Below are positions 38,101 through 46,617 of a stretch of 64,000 bases of DNA, one piece after another. Under the pieces are notes generated by a model, which had not been told where the DNA came from, made no database searches, and was given only the letters and a program-made list of their open reading frames with translations. The stretch spans positions 1-64,000 of the forward strand of contig NZ_FOMZ01000009.1 of assembly GCF_900112765.1 (NCBI RefSeq), given 5' to 3'. This stretch comes from Actinopolyspora alba (lineage in GTDB: Bacteria > Actinomycetota > Actinomycetes > Mycobacteriales > Pseudonocardiaceae). The position numbers and the translations under genes are program-made. Numbering within the stretch: position 1 is the stretch's first letter; each line of letters begins with the position of its first letter.

Positions 38101-38937
38101 TTAACCGAAGAATCGTAGTAGTGCGTCGGCGGTGTCGTTCGGGTTGTCCTCGGCCACGAAGTGTCCGGCTGCTGTGATGTTTGCGCGTTGTGCGCCGGGG
38201 ATGGCGGCGGCGAGACGGTCGCCCGTGGTGGTGCTCAGCCATTGGTCCTGTTCGCCCCACAGGACCAGGGTGGGGGCTGTGACCCGGTCCAGTTTGGCCA
38301 CTGCCTCGCGGGTGTCGTCGAAGCTGACGCTGACGACCTGGTCGATCCAGCGGTTCTGTCCCGCCTGTCCGGACCACTGGGACAGGTAGGCTTCTGCCAC
38401 TTCCTCGGACATTTGCCGGTGGCAGGCGCTGCGAAGGCGTTTGTCGATGACGTCGGTGAAGACGTCCTCGGGCATCGTGCGGTAGGCCTGCGGGTAGCGT
38501 TGCTGATGTTCGGTGAACGGGGTGTTCCACGGGCCGAGAACAGCGGCGTCCAGCAGGGCGATTCCTCGGGTGGGGACCTGTTCGATCAGGTGGGCCCGCA
38601 TCACGATTCCCCCACCGATGTCGTGCCCGACCAGGCCGGGTTCACCGAGTCCCCAGTGGTCCACCAGCTCGGCCAGGGTCCGTGCCTGCAGCTCGATGGA
38701 GGGCCACACGCCGGGGGCGAGCCGGGAATCGCCGAATCCCGGCAAGTCCCATACGTACACGGTGTGGTTCCGAGCCAGCGAGGGCACGACGCCACGCCAC
38801 AGATAGGACCAGGACGGCGCGCCGTGCACCAGCACCACGGGAGGTCCGTCGCCGAACACGTCGGCGGCCACTTCGCCACCCGAGACGCGAATCCGCTGGG
38901 AGAGTGCCCACGGTTCCGACGAGGTCCGTGTGATCAT
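38101..38937 (-). CDS. Alpha/beta hydrolase, haloalkane dehalogenase / epoxide hydrolase type
   Basis: 278 aa. The oxyanion motif is HGAPSWSYLWR, and the nucleophile elbow GLVGHDIGGGIV has Asp in place of Ser, as in epoxide hydrolases and haloalkane or fluoroacetate dehalogenases. The acid is in LWGEQDQWL and the His in AAGHFVAED. The substrate is not defined by sequence. GGAGGT precedes ATG 38937 by seven bases. It is divergent from a CGNR regulator that may control it. Confidence 0.85.
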   Translation of the reverse strand: MITRTSSEPWALSQRIRVSGGEVAADVFGDGPPVVLVHGAPSWSYLWRGVVPSLARNHTVYVWDLPGFGDSRLAPGVWPSIELQARTLAELVDHWGLGEPGLVGHDIGGGIVMRAHLIEQVPTRGIALLDAAVLGPWNTPFTEHQQRYPQAYRTMPEDVFTDVIDKRLRSACHRQMSEEVAEAYLSQWSGQAGQNRWIDQVVSVSFDDTREAVAKLDRVTAPTLVLWGEQDQWLSTTTGDRLAAAIPGAQRANITAAGHFVAEDNPNDTADALLRFFG

Positions 38938-38956
38938 TCCGACCACCTCCACGTAA

Positions 38957-38986
38957 GGGGTAAGGTTAGCTTTGTCCGGTTACCCT
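38957..38986. promoter_or_regulatory. Inverted repeat in the hydrolase/CGNR divergent region
   Basis: GGGTAA (38958-38963) and TTACCC (38980-38985) are perfect inverted copies with a 16-base spacer in a 64-base divergent gap. This would suit a dimeric regulator, most simply the CGNR protein itself. Confidence 0.4.
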
Positions 38987-39001
38987 AGCACAGAGTAAGC
39001 C

Positions 39002-39583
39002 ATGAAAATAGATTTCTCCAATTACACCGTGGGGGCGGCGTTGGCCACCGACCTGGTGAACACCTCCCCGGCGATACGACGAACCACCGACGAGGTCCTC
39101 ACCAGCCCCACGGCCTTACGACGGTTCCTCATCGAACACGGCGTCATCACCGACACCACGGCACCGGAGAGCGTGCCCTCCGACGACGATCTCGCCCGCG
39201 TGAAGCGGTTGCGGGAGGAGATTCGTGCTCTTCTCGCAACCAGCGATGTCGAGGAACTCGTCGAAGGAGCGACCACGCTGCTGGCGCGGGCCACCGCGAC
39301 TCCGACGGTGTTGCTCGACTCCCACCGGGGATGGCAGTGGGGCCTGGCGACCTCTCCCGACGCATCCGTGGTGGAAGAACTGGCAGCGCTGGTGTGCTCC
39401 GGGCTGCTGGGAACACTGCACGCCTTGAGCCACGAGCGTTTCCGGCACTGCGCGGCTGCCGAGTGCGACGGAGTGTTCGTCGACACCAGCAAGGCGGGAC
39501 GGCGCCGATACTGCACCCCCGAGATATGCGGGAATCGGCAGAACGTCGCACGCCACCGCGCCCGAAAACGACGCGACGAGTAG
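39002..39583 (+). CDS. CGNR zinc-finger domain regulator
   Basis: 193 aa. The N-terminal helical ABATE-like domain (ALATDLVNTSPAIRRTTDEV) is followed by a C-terminal CGNR zinc finger, FRHCAAAECDGVFVDTSKAG and RRYCTPEICGNRQNVARHRA, with four zinc-binding cysteines. These proteins are thought to be stress-responsive DNA-binding regulators. It starts 64 bases from the divergent hydrolase. Confidence 0.88.
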   Translation: MKIDFSNYTVGAALATDLVNTSPAIRRTTDEVLTSPTALRRFLIEHGVITDTTAPESVPSDDDLARVKRLREEIRALLATSDVEELVEGATTLLARATATPTVLLDSHRGWQWGLATSPDASVVEELAALVCSGLLGTLHALSHERFRHCAAAECDGVFVDTSKAGRRRYCTPEICGNRQNVARHRARKRRDE

Positions 39584-39949
39584 AACTCCCACCCCTGAGC
39601 GCGCCGCGGGCGAAACCCGTGTCGGGCCGGGCTGTCGACCTCGGCGACTCGAAGCTCTGAGGAACGCTGCCCGGATCGGTGCCAGTGGGTGATCGCGGGC
39701 CGGTGTGGCGAGTGAGCCGATCCGGTGTCACGTGACCGTGTGAGAATTCGCGTCACCGCGGCACCGTGGTCAGGTTCTCTCGGCCCCCGGTCAACAACGA
39801 CACGCTGACTCTCGATTTTCCCGAGGTATTTTTCAGTCGTTCCGCGTACAATTCTGGGAATCTCTCATTTCTTGCTCGTCGTGTCGTGGTAACGCTTTCA
39901 CGAATTTCTCTCGTCGATTCGTGGTGTGCTGCGAAATTCCAATATCAAG

Positions 39950-39978
39950 TTGTGAACTGATTCACTCTGTTTTAGCTT
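39950..39978 (+). promoter_or_regulatory. Putative promoter of the hydrogenase operon
   Basis: TTGTGA (39950-39955) and TAGCTT (39973-39978) are separated by 17 bases and match the -35 and -10 patterns (TTGNNN, TANNNT). The start would be near 39985, 32 bases before the first ATG. Confidence 0.45.
39951..39966. promoter_or_regulatory. Crp/GlxR-like binding site
   Basis: TGTGAACTGATTCACT matches the Crp consensus TGTGA-N6-TCACA except for the last base. It overlaps the -35 box of the proposed promoter, which would favour repression, and the exact effect depends on the true start site. Confidence 0.5.
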
Positions 39979-40016
39979 GGGCGATGCCGCATACCACAAC
40001 AAGGAAGTGATCACCG

Positions 40017-40646
40017 ATGTCATCGTCCCCGGACAGCGGTGTGCACGAAACGGTCGATCGCCTGTTTGAACGTCGTGTCGAACCCGTCAATCAAATCCTG
40101 GCGAACGCCGACAACGTGGCCCGAGCCTGTCATGCCGTGTCCCGAAGATTCCACGAAGGTGGAAAACTGGTCGTTTTCGGAAACGGCGGGGCCAGTACCG
40201 ACGCGCAGCACGTCGCCGTCGAGTTCGTGCATCCGGTGATCGTCGGCAAACGCGCGCTGCCCGCCGTCTCGCTGACCTCCGACGTGGCCACGGTCACCGG
40301 CGTCGCCACCGGCAGCGGCGAGGGGCTGGACGAGGTGTTCGCTCACCAGATCCGGCACCTGGCCGATCCGGGCGACATCGCGCTGGGGATCTCCACCGAC
40401 GGGAACTGCGCCAACGTGCTGCGCGGGCTGCGCGAGAGCGGCGACCTCGGCCTGCTGACCGTCGGCCTGGTCGGTGGTGACGGCGGGGCGATGGCGGATT
40501 CCGGAATCGACCACGTGCTCACGGCGCGGGCCACCGATCCGCGGGTGGTCAAGGAAGTGCACGTGACCATGTACCACATCCTCTGGGAACTGGTGCACGT
40601 CTTCCTCGAACAGCCCGGCGCACTGACCTCGGAAGTGACGGCATGA
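40017..40646 (+). CDS. SIS-domain protein, phosphoheptose-isomerase-like (first copy)
   Basis: 209 aa. The SIS fold has KLVVFGNGGASTDAQHVAVE and HLADPGDIALGISTDGNCAN, the sugar-phosphate loops, and ends with MYHILWELVHVFLEQPG. GmhA-type proteins isomerise sedoheptulose-7-phosphate, but in hydrogenase loci of this type such genes have no known role. It is the first gene of the operon and overlaps the HypC-like gene by four bases. Confidence 0.85.
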   Translation: MSSSPDSGVHETVDRLFERRVEPVNQILANADNVARACHAVSRRFHEGGKLVVFGNGGASTDAQHVAVEFVHPVIVGKRALPAVSLTSDVATVTGVATGSGEGLDEVFAHQIRHLADPGDIALGISTDGNCANVLRGLRESGDLGLLTVGLVGGDGGAMADSGIDHVLTARATDPRVVKEVHVTMYHILWELVHVFLEQPGALTSEVTA

Positions 40647-40882
40647 GCGAGGAGCCGCTTCCCTACCCGGCGCCCTCCGACGCGAGCTGCGACGGGCAGC
40701 ACTGCGTGACCTGTTCGGACGAGGCGGTGCGCGTCACCGTGCTGCGGCTGCTCGCGGACGACATGGCCGACGTGGAAACCGAACTCGGAACCGAACGGAT
40801 CAGCGTCGCGCTGGTTCCGGCCGCCGTCGGCGACACCGTGCTCGTGCACGCGGGCGAGGCCATCGCGACCGTCGAGGAGTGA
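40643..40882 (+). CDS. HypC/HupF-family-like protein lacking the N-terminal Cys
   Basis: 79 aa. The C-terminal part, RISVALVPAAVGDTVLVHAG, matches the beta-barrel of HypC/HupF chaperones, and the end EAIATVEE is typical. But it lacks the MCxxxP start whose Cys2 binds the Fe(CN)2CO group in canonical HypC; the extension has CDGQHCVTC instead. So it may be a partner rather than a true carrier. A canonical HypC is encoded at 49551. Confidence 0.78.
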   Translation: MSEEPLPYPAPSDASCDGQHCVTCSDEAVRVTVLRLLADDMADVETELGTERISVALVPAAVGDTVLVHAGEAIATVEE

Positions 40883-40887
40883 ACACC

Positions 40888-41691
40888 GTGGACCAAGCCA
40901 ACACCGACACCGGACCCACTGCTCCCACCGGCCCCGCCACCCACACCGGCCCCACTACGCGCAGCGTTCCCGCGAGCGAGGCCGGACCGGCGAGCGACAT
41001 CGGATCGGCAGGGGCGCTGTACCCGTTCCTGACCAACGCGCCGGTCGACGTCGACGCCGTGTTCGAGCAGGTACGTCACTCCATCGAGACGAAGGCCCAC
41101 GAGATCAGGGAGCTGCGGGTCGAGGTGCACCGCCGCGACGGCGACAATCTCCTCCGCTGCGCGGAGGCTATGGCCGAACGCTTCGCCCGCGGCGGCAGGC
41201 TGCTCGCCTTCGGCAACGGGGGCAGCTCCACCGACGCCCAGGAGATCGCCAGCCAGTTCCTGCATCCCGACGCGGGAGGGACCGCGCTGCCCGCTCTCGG
41301 ACTGACCAGCGACATCGCGGTGGTCACCGCGCTGTGCAACGACGTCGGCTTCGACGTCATCTTCGCCAGGCAGCTCGGCGCTTTCGGCGGCCCCAACGAC
41401 ATCGCGGTCGGTATCTCGACCAGCGGTAACTCGGCCAACCTGCTCGCGGGCTTCGAGGAGGCCAAGAGCAGGGGGATGCTGACCGTCGGCATCGCAGGTT
41501 ACGAGGGCGGCAAGATGTCCGAATCGGACAGCATCGATCACCTGTTCGTGGTGCCCTCACCCTCCGTGCACCGCATTCAGGAAGCCCAGACCACGCTGTA
41601 CCACGCGCTCTGGGAGCTCACCCAATCCGCGCTCTCCCGGGATCGGGACGGTGCGGCACCGCAGGGCACACCGGCCTCGATGCGTGAGTGA
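40888..41691 (+). CDS. SIS-domain protein, phosphoheptose-isomerase-like (second copy)
   Basis: 267 aa. A Thr/Pro/Ala-rich stretch of about 40 residues precedes the SIS domain: RLLAFGNGGSSTDAQEIASQ, GGPNDIAVGISTSGNSANLL and TTLYHALWELTQSALS. It is related to the gene at 40017 and sits on the other side of the HypC-like gene. GAGGAG lies eight bases before GTG 40888; an overlapping GTG at 40879 is the alternative. Confidence 0.82.
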   Translation: MDQANTDTGPTAPTGPATHTGPTTRSVPASEAGPASDIGSAGALYPFLTNAPVDVDAVFEQVRHSIETKAHEIRELRVEVHRRDGDNLLRCAEAMAERFARGGRLLAFGNGGSSTDAQEIASQFLHPDAGGTALPALGLTSDIAVVTALCNDVGFDVIFARQLGAFGGPNDIAVGISTSGNSANLLAGFEEAKSRGMLTVGIAGYEGGKMSESDSIDHLFVVPSPSVHRIQEAQTTLYHALWELTQSALSRDRDGAAPQGTPASMRE

Positions 41692-41704
41692 GGAGTGATC
41701 CGTC

Positions 41705-42826
41705 GTGGCACCGACCGACGAACGACACATGAAACCCGTTCCCGACGAGGACCCGACCACCCGAGGGGCGGGAGCCGACAGCGACACCGGAGGCGGTACG
41801 CAGGGGCCGGTTCACATTCTGTGGATCAACGCCGGGCTCAGCTGCGACGGCGACTCCGTCTCGCTGACGGCGGCCATGCAGCCCAGCATCGAGGAAATCG
41901 TGATGGGCGCACTGCCCGGGCTGCCCGAGGTGCGGGTGCACTGGCCGCTGATCGACTTCGAGAGCGGGCCCGAGCAGGGCGCGGACACCTTCATCGAGTG
42001 GTTCCACAAGGCAGACCGCGGTGAGCTCGAACCCTTCCTGCTGGTCATCGAGGGCTCTATCCCCAACGAGGCCATCAAGGAGGAGGGCTACTGGTGCGGG
42101 TTCGGCAACGACCCCAACACCGGCCAGCCCATCACCACCAGCGAGTGGATCGACCGGCTCGCGCCGAAGGCGCTGGGCATCGTGGCCACCGGAACCTGCG
42201 CGACCTACGGCGGGATACACGCCATGGCGGGCAACCCCACCGGTGCGATGGGAGTGCCGGACTACCTGGGGTGGCGGTGGAAGTCCAAGGCGGGACTGCC
42301 GATCGTGTGCGTGCCCGGCTGCCCGGTGCAGCCGGACAACATGTCCGAGACGCTGCTGTACCTGCTCTACCAGGTCGCCGGGCAGGCACCGATGATCCCG
42401 CTGGACGACGCGCTGCGGCCGAAGTGGCTGTTCAGCGCCACCGTCCACGAAGGCTGCGACCGGGGCGGCTACTACGAACAGGGGCAGTTCACCAAGCACT
42501 ACGGCACCCCCGAGTGCCTGGTCAAGATCGGCTGCTGGGGGCCGGTCGTGCAGTGCAACGTGACCAAGCGCGGCTGGATGGACGGCATCGGCGGCTGCCC
42601 CAACGTGGGAGGCATCTGCATCGGATGCACCATGCCCGGTTTCCCGGACAAGTTCATGCCGTTCATGGACGAACCCCCCGGTTCGCTGCTGTCCACCGCG
42701 GCCAGCGGTGCCTACGGCGCCGCCATCCGCAGACTCCGCGGCATCACCCGCAGGACCGCGGACAAGGAACCGTCCTGGCGCGGCAAGGGACGTGAGCTGC
42801 ACACCGGTTACCGGCCGACCTGGTGA
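41705..42826 (+). CDS. hhyS: Group 1h [NiFe]-hydrogenase small subunit
   Basis: 373 aa. It carries the FeS electron-transfer chain. The proximal-cluster motif that is CTGC in most groups reads LSCDGDS here: one Cys is replaced by Asp, the known mark of the actinobacterial high-affinity group. Other ligands lie in GTCATYGG, VPGCPVQPDN, HEGCDRGGYYE, IGCWGPVVQC and the medial-type cluster GGCPNVGGICIGCTMPGFP. No Tat signal is seen, so it should be cytoplasmic or membrane-associated via a partner. GAGGAG lies nine bases before GTG 41705. Confidence 0.94.
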   Translation: MAPTDERHMKPVPDEDPTTRGAGADSDTGGGTQGPVHILWINAGLSCDGDSVSLTAAMQPSIEEIVMGALPGLPEVRVHWPLIDFESGPEQGADTFIEWFHKADRGELEPFLLVIEGSIPNEAIKEEGYWCGFGNDPNTGQPITTSEWIDRLAPKALGIVATGTCATYGGIHAMAGNPTGAMGVPDYLGWRWKSKAGLPIVCVPGCPVQPDNMSETLLYLLYQVAGQAPMIPLDDALRPKWLFSATVHEGCDRGGYYEQGQFTKHYGTPECLVKIGCWGPVVQCNVTKRGWMDGIGGCPNVGGICIGCTMPGFPDKFMPFMDEPPGSLLSTAASGAYGAAIRRLRGITRRTADKEPSWRGKGRELHTGYRPTW

Positions 42827-42851
42827 TCCGATCCGAGGAAGGTATCCCCGC

Positions 42852-44642
42852 ATGACACAGACCGACCCCGCCAAGAAGTCGGGAAAGTCGAAATCCGATC
42901 TGATGGAGATGTCCTGGGACCCGATCACCAGGATAGTCGGCAGCCTCGGTATCTACACCAAGATCGACTGGGAGGCCAGGAGGGTGGTGGAGTGCTACAG
43001 CACCTCATCGATCTTCCGCGGCTACAGCATCTTCATGAAGGGCAAGGACCCCCGCGACGCGCACTTCATCACCAGCCGCATCTGCGGCATCTGCGGGGAC
43101 AACCACGCCACCTGCTCGGTCTACAGCCAGAACATGGCCTACGGGGTCAAGCCGCCCAAACTGGGGGAGTGGATCATCAACCTCGGCGAGGCCGCCGAGT
43201 ACATGTTCGACCACAACATCTACCAGGAGAACCTGGTGGGGGTCGACTACTGCGAGAAGATGATCCGCGAGACCAACCCCGGCGTGCTGGAACTGGCCGA
43301 GCGGACCGAGGCCCCCAACGCCTCCGAGCACGGCTATCGCACCATCGCCGACATCATGCGGGCGCTCAACCCGCTGGAAGGTGAGTTCTACCGGGAGGCG
43401 CTGCAGATCAGCAGGCTCACCCGCGAGATGTTCTGCCTCATGGAGGGACGGCACGTCCACCCCTCCACGCTGTACCCGGGCGGAGTGGGGACGGTCGCCA
43501 CGGTGCAGCTGTTCACCGACTACCTCACCAGGCTGATGCGCTACGTCGAGTTCATGAAGCGCTGCGTGCCGATGCACGACGACCTGTTCGACTTCATCTA
43601 CGAGGCCATGCCCGGTTACGAGGAGGTCGGCAGGCGCCGGATCATGCTCGCCTGCTGGGGCAGCCTCAACGACCCGGACCACTGCGACTTCCAGTACGCG
43701 AACATGAGCGACTGGGGCCGCAAGATGTTCGTCACGCCGGGCATCGTCGTGGACGGGCAGCTGGTCACCACGGATCTGGTCGACATCAACCTGGGCATCC
43801 GGATCCTGCTGGGCAGCTCCTACTACGAGGACTGGCAGGGCCAGGAGACGTTCGTCGACCGCGATCCGCTGGGCAACCCGGTCGATCAGCGTCATCCCTG
43901 GAACCAGCACACCATTCCCAAACCGGCCAAGCGGGACTTCGACGACAAGTACTCCTGGGTGATGTCGCCGCGCTGGTTCGACGGCTCCGAGCACCTGGCG
44001 CTGGACACCGGCGGCGGCCCCATCGCGCGGTTGTGGACCACCGCGCTGGCCGGGCTGGTGGACATGGGCAACGTCAGGTCGACCGGCCACAGCGTGGAGA
44101 TCAACCTGCCCAAGAGCGCCACCATGGGCGAGCGCACGCTGGAGTGGAAGATTCCGAAGTGGAGCAACGCGATCGAGCGCAACCGGGCCCGGACCTACTT
44201 CCAGGCCTACTGCGCGGCGGCGGCGCTGCACTTCGTGGACAAGGCGCTGGCCGAGGTCCGCGGCGGCAACACGCAGACCTGGGAGCCGTTCGACGTGCCC
44301 AACGAGAGCGTGGGCTGCGGCTTCACCGAAGCCGTGCGCGGGGTGCTCTCGCACCACATGGTGGTGCAGAACGGCAAGATCGCCAACTACCACCCCTACC
44401 CGCCGACGCCGTGGAACGCCAGCGTGCGCGACTCCTTCGGCACCCCGGGGCCCTACGAGGACGCGGTGCAGAACACCCCGATCTTCGAGGAGAACTCCCC
44501 GGAGAACTTCAAGGGCATCGACATCATGCGCGCCGTGCGCAGCTTCGATCCCTGCCTGCCGTGCGGGGTGCACATGTACACCGGGGAGGGGTTCGAGCTG
44601 GACAAGACGCACACCCCGCACGCCTTCGACAGCCAGACCTGA
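42852..44642 (+). CDS. hhyL: Group 1h [NiFe]-hydrogenase large subunit
   Basis: 596 aa. The active-site motifs are RICGICGDNHATCS (L1) and DPCLPCGVH (L2), giving the four Cys of the NiFe centre. About 22 residues follow the final His (MYTGEGFELDKTHTPHAFDS and on); this tail must be removed by the protease encoded at 48762 for maturation. It would oxidise H2 at low levels as in soil actinobacteria. ATG 42852 lies 25 bases after the small-subunit stop. Confidence 0.95.
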   Translation: MTQTDPAKKSGKSKSDLMEMSWDPITRIVGSLGIYTKIDWEARRVVECYSTSSIFRGYSIFMKGKDPRDAHFITSRICGICGDNHATCSVYSQNMAYGVKPPKLGEWIINLGEAAEYMFDHNIYQENLVGVDYCEKMIRETNPGVLELAERTEAPNASEHGYRTIADIMRALNPLEGEFYREALQISRLTREMFCLMEGRHVHPSTLYPGGVGTVATVQLFTDYLTRLMRYVEFMKRCVPMHDDLFDFIYEAMPGYEEVGRRRIMLACWGSLNDPDHCDFQYANMSDWGRKMFVTPGIVVDGQLVTTDLVDINLGIRILLGSSYYEDWQGQETFVDRDPLGNPVDQRHPWNQHTIPKPAKRDFDDKYSWVMSPRWFDGSEHLALDTGGGPIARLWTTALAGLVDMGNVRSTGHSVEINLPKSATMGERTLEWKIPKWSNAIERNRARTYFQAYCAAAALHFVDKALAEVRGGNTQTWEPFDVPNESVGCGFTEAVRGVLSHHMVVQNGKIANYHPYPPTPWNASVRDSFGTPGPYEDAVQNTPIFEENSPENFKGIDIMRAVRSFDPCLPCGVHMYTGEGFELDKTHTPHAFDSQT

Positions 44643-44965
44643 GGGCTCGGTGTTCCGGCCGGGTCGCGGGGGTGGTCGCTCGGCGGAACCTCTCGCACGG
44701 CTCTCGCTCCGGGAGGCCCGACATCGGGTAGCGACCTACACAACGTCGGGCCTTCCTCGCGAGAGCCGCACGGGAGAACCCGCGGCGGTGCGAGTTGCGG
44801 GAGCGGAAGTACGGCGTTGCGCTGCGAAGCGGCTCGTTCGGCCGGTGCGGCCGGAACACCTCAGTGAGACAACCGACCCAGTACACCACACAACCGTGCC
44901 CCGGTGCCCGTGCTTTCGGGGGCGGGCACCGGGGCGTGACTCACTCACGCGAGGACTCCCCACTG
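44643..44965. other. Junction within the hydrogenase locus holding a repeat
   Basis: Family A copy A5 (44683-44806) takes up much of these 323 bases between the large subunit and the NifU/Rieske gene. I see no terminator T-tract and no clear promoter, so read-through is possible. Confidence 0.5.
44683..44806 (+). repeat. Family A structured repeat, copy A5
   Basis: The outer helix is CTCTCG/CGGGAG, then CGGCTCTCGC/GCGAGAGCCG with a 2x2 CA/CA internal loop. The middle helix is AGGCCCGAC/GTCGGGCCT and the tip GTAG/CTAC. Confidence 0.9.
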
Positions 44966-45907
44966 ATGACGCAATCCACCACCACGGGGACACCGCCGCC
45001 GGCGGAGTCCCGGCAGGACGACGCGAGCGCGGTCGCCGCCCGCGTGGACGAGCTGCTCGGCAAGTTCGACACCGTCGAGACACCCGGCGTCCGCGAGGCG
45101 GCCGAGGACCTCGTCGCCACCATCATGCGGTTCTACGGCTCCGGAATCGAGCGGATCACCACACTGCTGGCCGAACACGGTCCCGGCGCCGAGCTGCTCG
45201 ACCGGTTGGCGGCGGACGAGCTGGTCGGCGGGCTGCTGGCGCTGCACGATCTGCACCCGCTCCCGGTGCGGCAGCGCGTGTCCGACGCGCTGGACAGCGT
45301 GCGGCCCTACCTCGGGTCGCACTCCGGGGACGTGGAGCTGCTCGACATCGACGAGGAAGGTGTCGTGCGGCTGCGGTTGAAGGGCAACTGCGACGGCTGC
45401 CCCTCCTCGGCCGTGACGGTGAAGCTGGCCATCGAGGACGCCGTCCGCAAGGCCGCGCCGGAGATCGCCGACATCGCGGTGGAGGGCATGGCCCAGCCGG
45501 AAACCACCGCCACCGGACCCGGTGGCCGACCGCTGCTGCCGTTGGCGACCGAGTCGGACAACGGCGGTTCCACCGTGGCCGAGACCGCGGAGTGGGTGAA
45601 CCTGGACGACCTCGTGCGCCCCTCCGACGGCGAGTTCACGTCGGTCGGAATCGGCGGCGCGAGCGTGCTGGTGTGCAACGTGGCCGGATCGCTCTACGCC
45701 TACCGGGACCGTTGCCCCGCATGTGACACGGAGCTGGGCCGGGCGGTGCTGCACGGCGGTGAGCTGCGGTGCCCCGACTGCGCACGAAGTTACGACGTGC
45801 GACTGGCGGGCCGGGAGGAGCAGGACCCGAGCCTGCACCTGGAACCGTTGCCGCTGCTGGCCGACGACGGCGGTGTCCGCCTCGCGGTTCCGGAGGTCGC
45901 ACGGTGA
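44966..45907 (+). CDS. NifU-domain protein with a C-terminal Rieske-like domain
   Basis: 313 aa. Residues about 95-180 form a NifU C-terminal FeS-scaffold domain (RPYLGSHSGDVELL, LKGNCDGCPSSAVTVKLAIE) with the CxxC pair. Residues 210-300 are Rieske-like, but the CxH...CxxH ligands are CPAC and CPDC, in YRDRCPACDTELG and LRCPDCARSYD, giving four cysteines, so a 2Fe-2S or zinc site of another type is likely. This gene is typical of group 1h loci. ATG 44966 has GAGGA upstream. Confidence 0.87.
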   Translation: MTQSTTTGTPPPAESRQDDASAVAARVDELLGKFDTVETPGVREAAEDLVATIMRFYGSGIERITTLLAEHGPGAELLDRLAADELVGGLLALHDLHPLPVRQRVSDALDSVRPYLGSHSGDVELLDIDEEGVVRLRLKGNCDGCPSSAVTVKLAIEDAVRKAAPEIADIAVEGMAQPETTATGPGGRPLLPLATESDNGGSTVAETAEWVNLDDLVRPSDGEFTSVGIGGASVLVCNVAGSLYAYRDRCPACDTELGRAVLHGGELRCPDCARSYDVRLAGREEQDPSLHLEPLPLLADDGGVRLAVPEVAR

Positions 45908-46617
45908 AACCGGAAACACCCCCCGTCTCCGGCGCGGCGGGCACCACCGACCCCGGTGGGCTGCGCCGTTTCCTGCGCCCTCGCGGTGAGTCCGCCCGTG
46001 CCGAACGTGCGCCGGGTGCCAGCTGCGAGATGTGTTCGGAACAGTTGTGGCAATCGGGGCACTCCCACGTGGTCAACGTGGCGAACCGCCGCATCCTGTG
46101 CACCTGCCGCGCCTGCTATCTGCTGTTCACCCACCCGGGAGCGGGCAGCGGCAAACACCGCGCCGTTCCGGAGCGCTACCGCTACGCGCCGAGCTTCCCG
46201 CCGGGTGTCGCGCTGTGGGAGTCGACCGGCATACCGGTCGGCATGGCCTTCGCCTTCCGCAGCTCGACCACCGGGCCGGTGCTGTTCTACCCCAGCCCGG
46301 CGGGAGCCACCGAGTCGACGCTGCCGTCGAAGGACTGGGAGGAGGTGATCGCCGGTGAACCCGCCTTCGCCGACATCGCCGAGGACGTCGAGGCGCTGCT
46401 GATCAACCAGCTCGGCGAGTCCGGCACCGAGTTCGAGGCTTTCCTGGTACCGGTCGACACCTGCTACCGGCTGGTCGGGCTGGTCCGCACCTATTGGCGC
46501 GGTTTCGACGGCGGCAGCCAGGCACGCGAGCACATCGAGGAGTTCTTCACCGGACTCCGGCAGCGCGGCGAGCGGGTCGGCCCCGGGCGGACCGGACGGG
46601 AGGACGGTGATGGCTGA
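45904..46617 (+). CDS. DUF5947 family protein
   Basis: 237 aa. It begins with a Pro/Gly-rich stretch and has a Cys-rich N-terminal part, GASCEMCSEQLW and RRILCTCRACYLLF, that resembles a zinc ribbon. The rest is conserved in group 1h hydrogenase loci but of unknown function. The start overlaps the previous stop by four bases. Confidence 0.82.
   Translation: MKPETPPVSGAAGTTDPGGLRRFLRPRGESARAERAPGASCEMCSEQLWQSGHSHVVNVANRRILCTCRACYLLFTHPGAGSGKHRAVPERYRYAPSFPPGVALWESTGIPVGMAFAFRSSTTGPVLFYPSPAGATESTLPSKDWEEVIAGEPAFADIAEDVEALLINQLGESGTEFEAFLVPVDTCYRLVGLVRTYWRGFDGGSQAREHIEEFFTGLRQRGERVGPGRTGREDGDG

Larger units (their letters stand above)
39584..40016. promoter_or_regulatory. AT-rich regulatory region before the hydrogenase locus
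   Basis: The last 250 of these 433 bases (39770-40016) are clearly AT-richer than the surroundings. They hold the promoter and the Crp-like site described separately. I see no gene. Confidence 0.5.

Noticed and set aside
43005-44621. A 538-codon minus-strand open frame across the hydrogenase large subunit
   Set aside because: It is antisense to hhyL, whose L1 and L2 motifs are certain.
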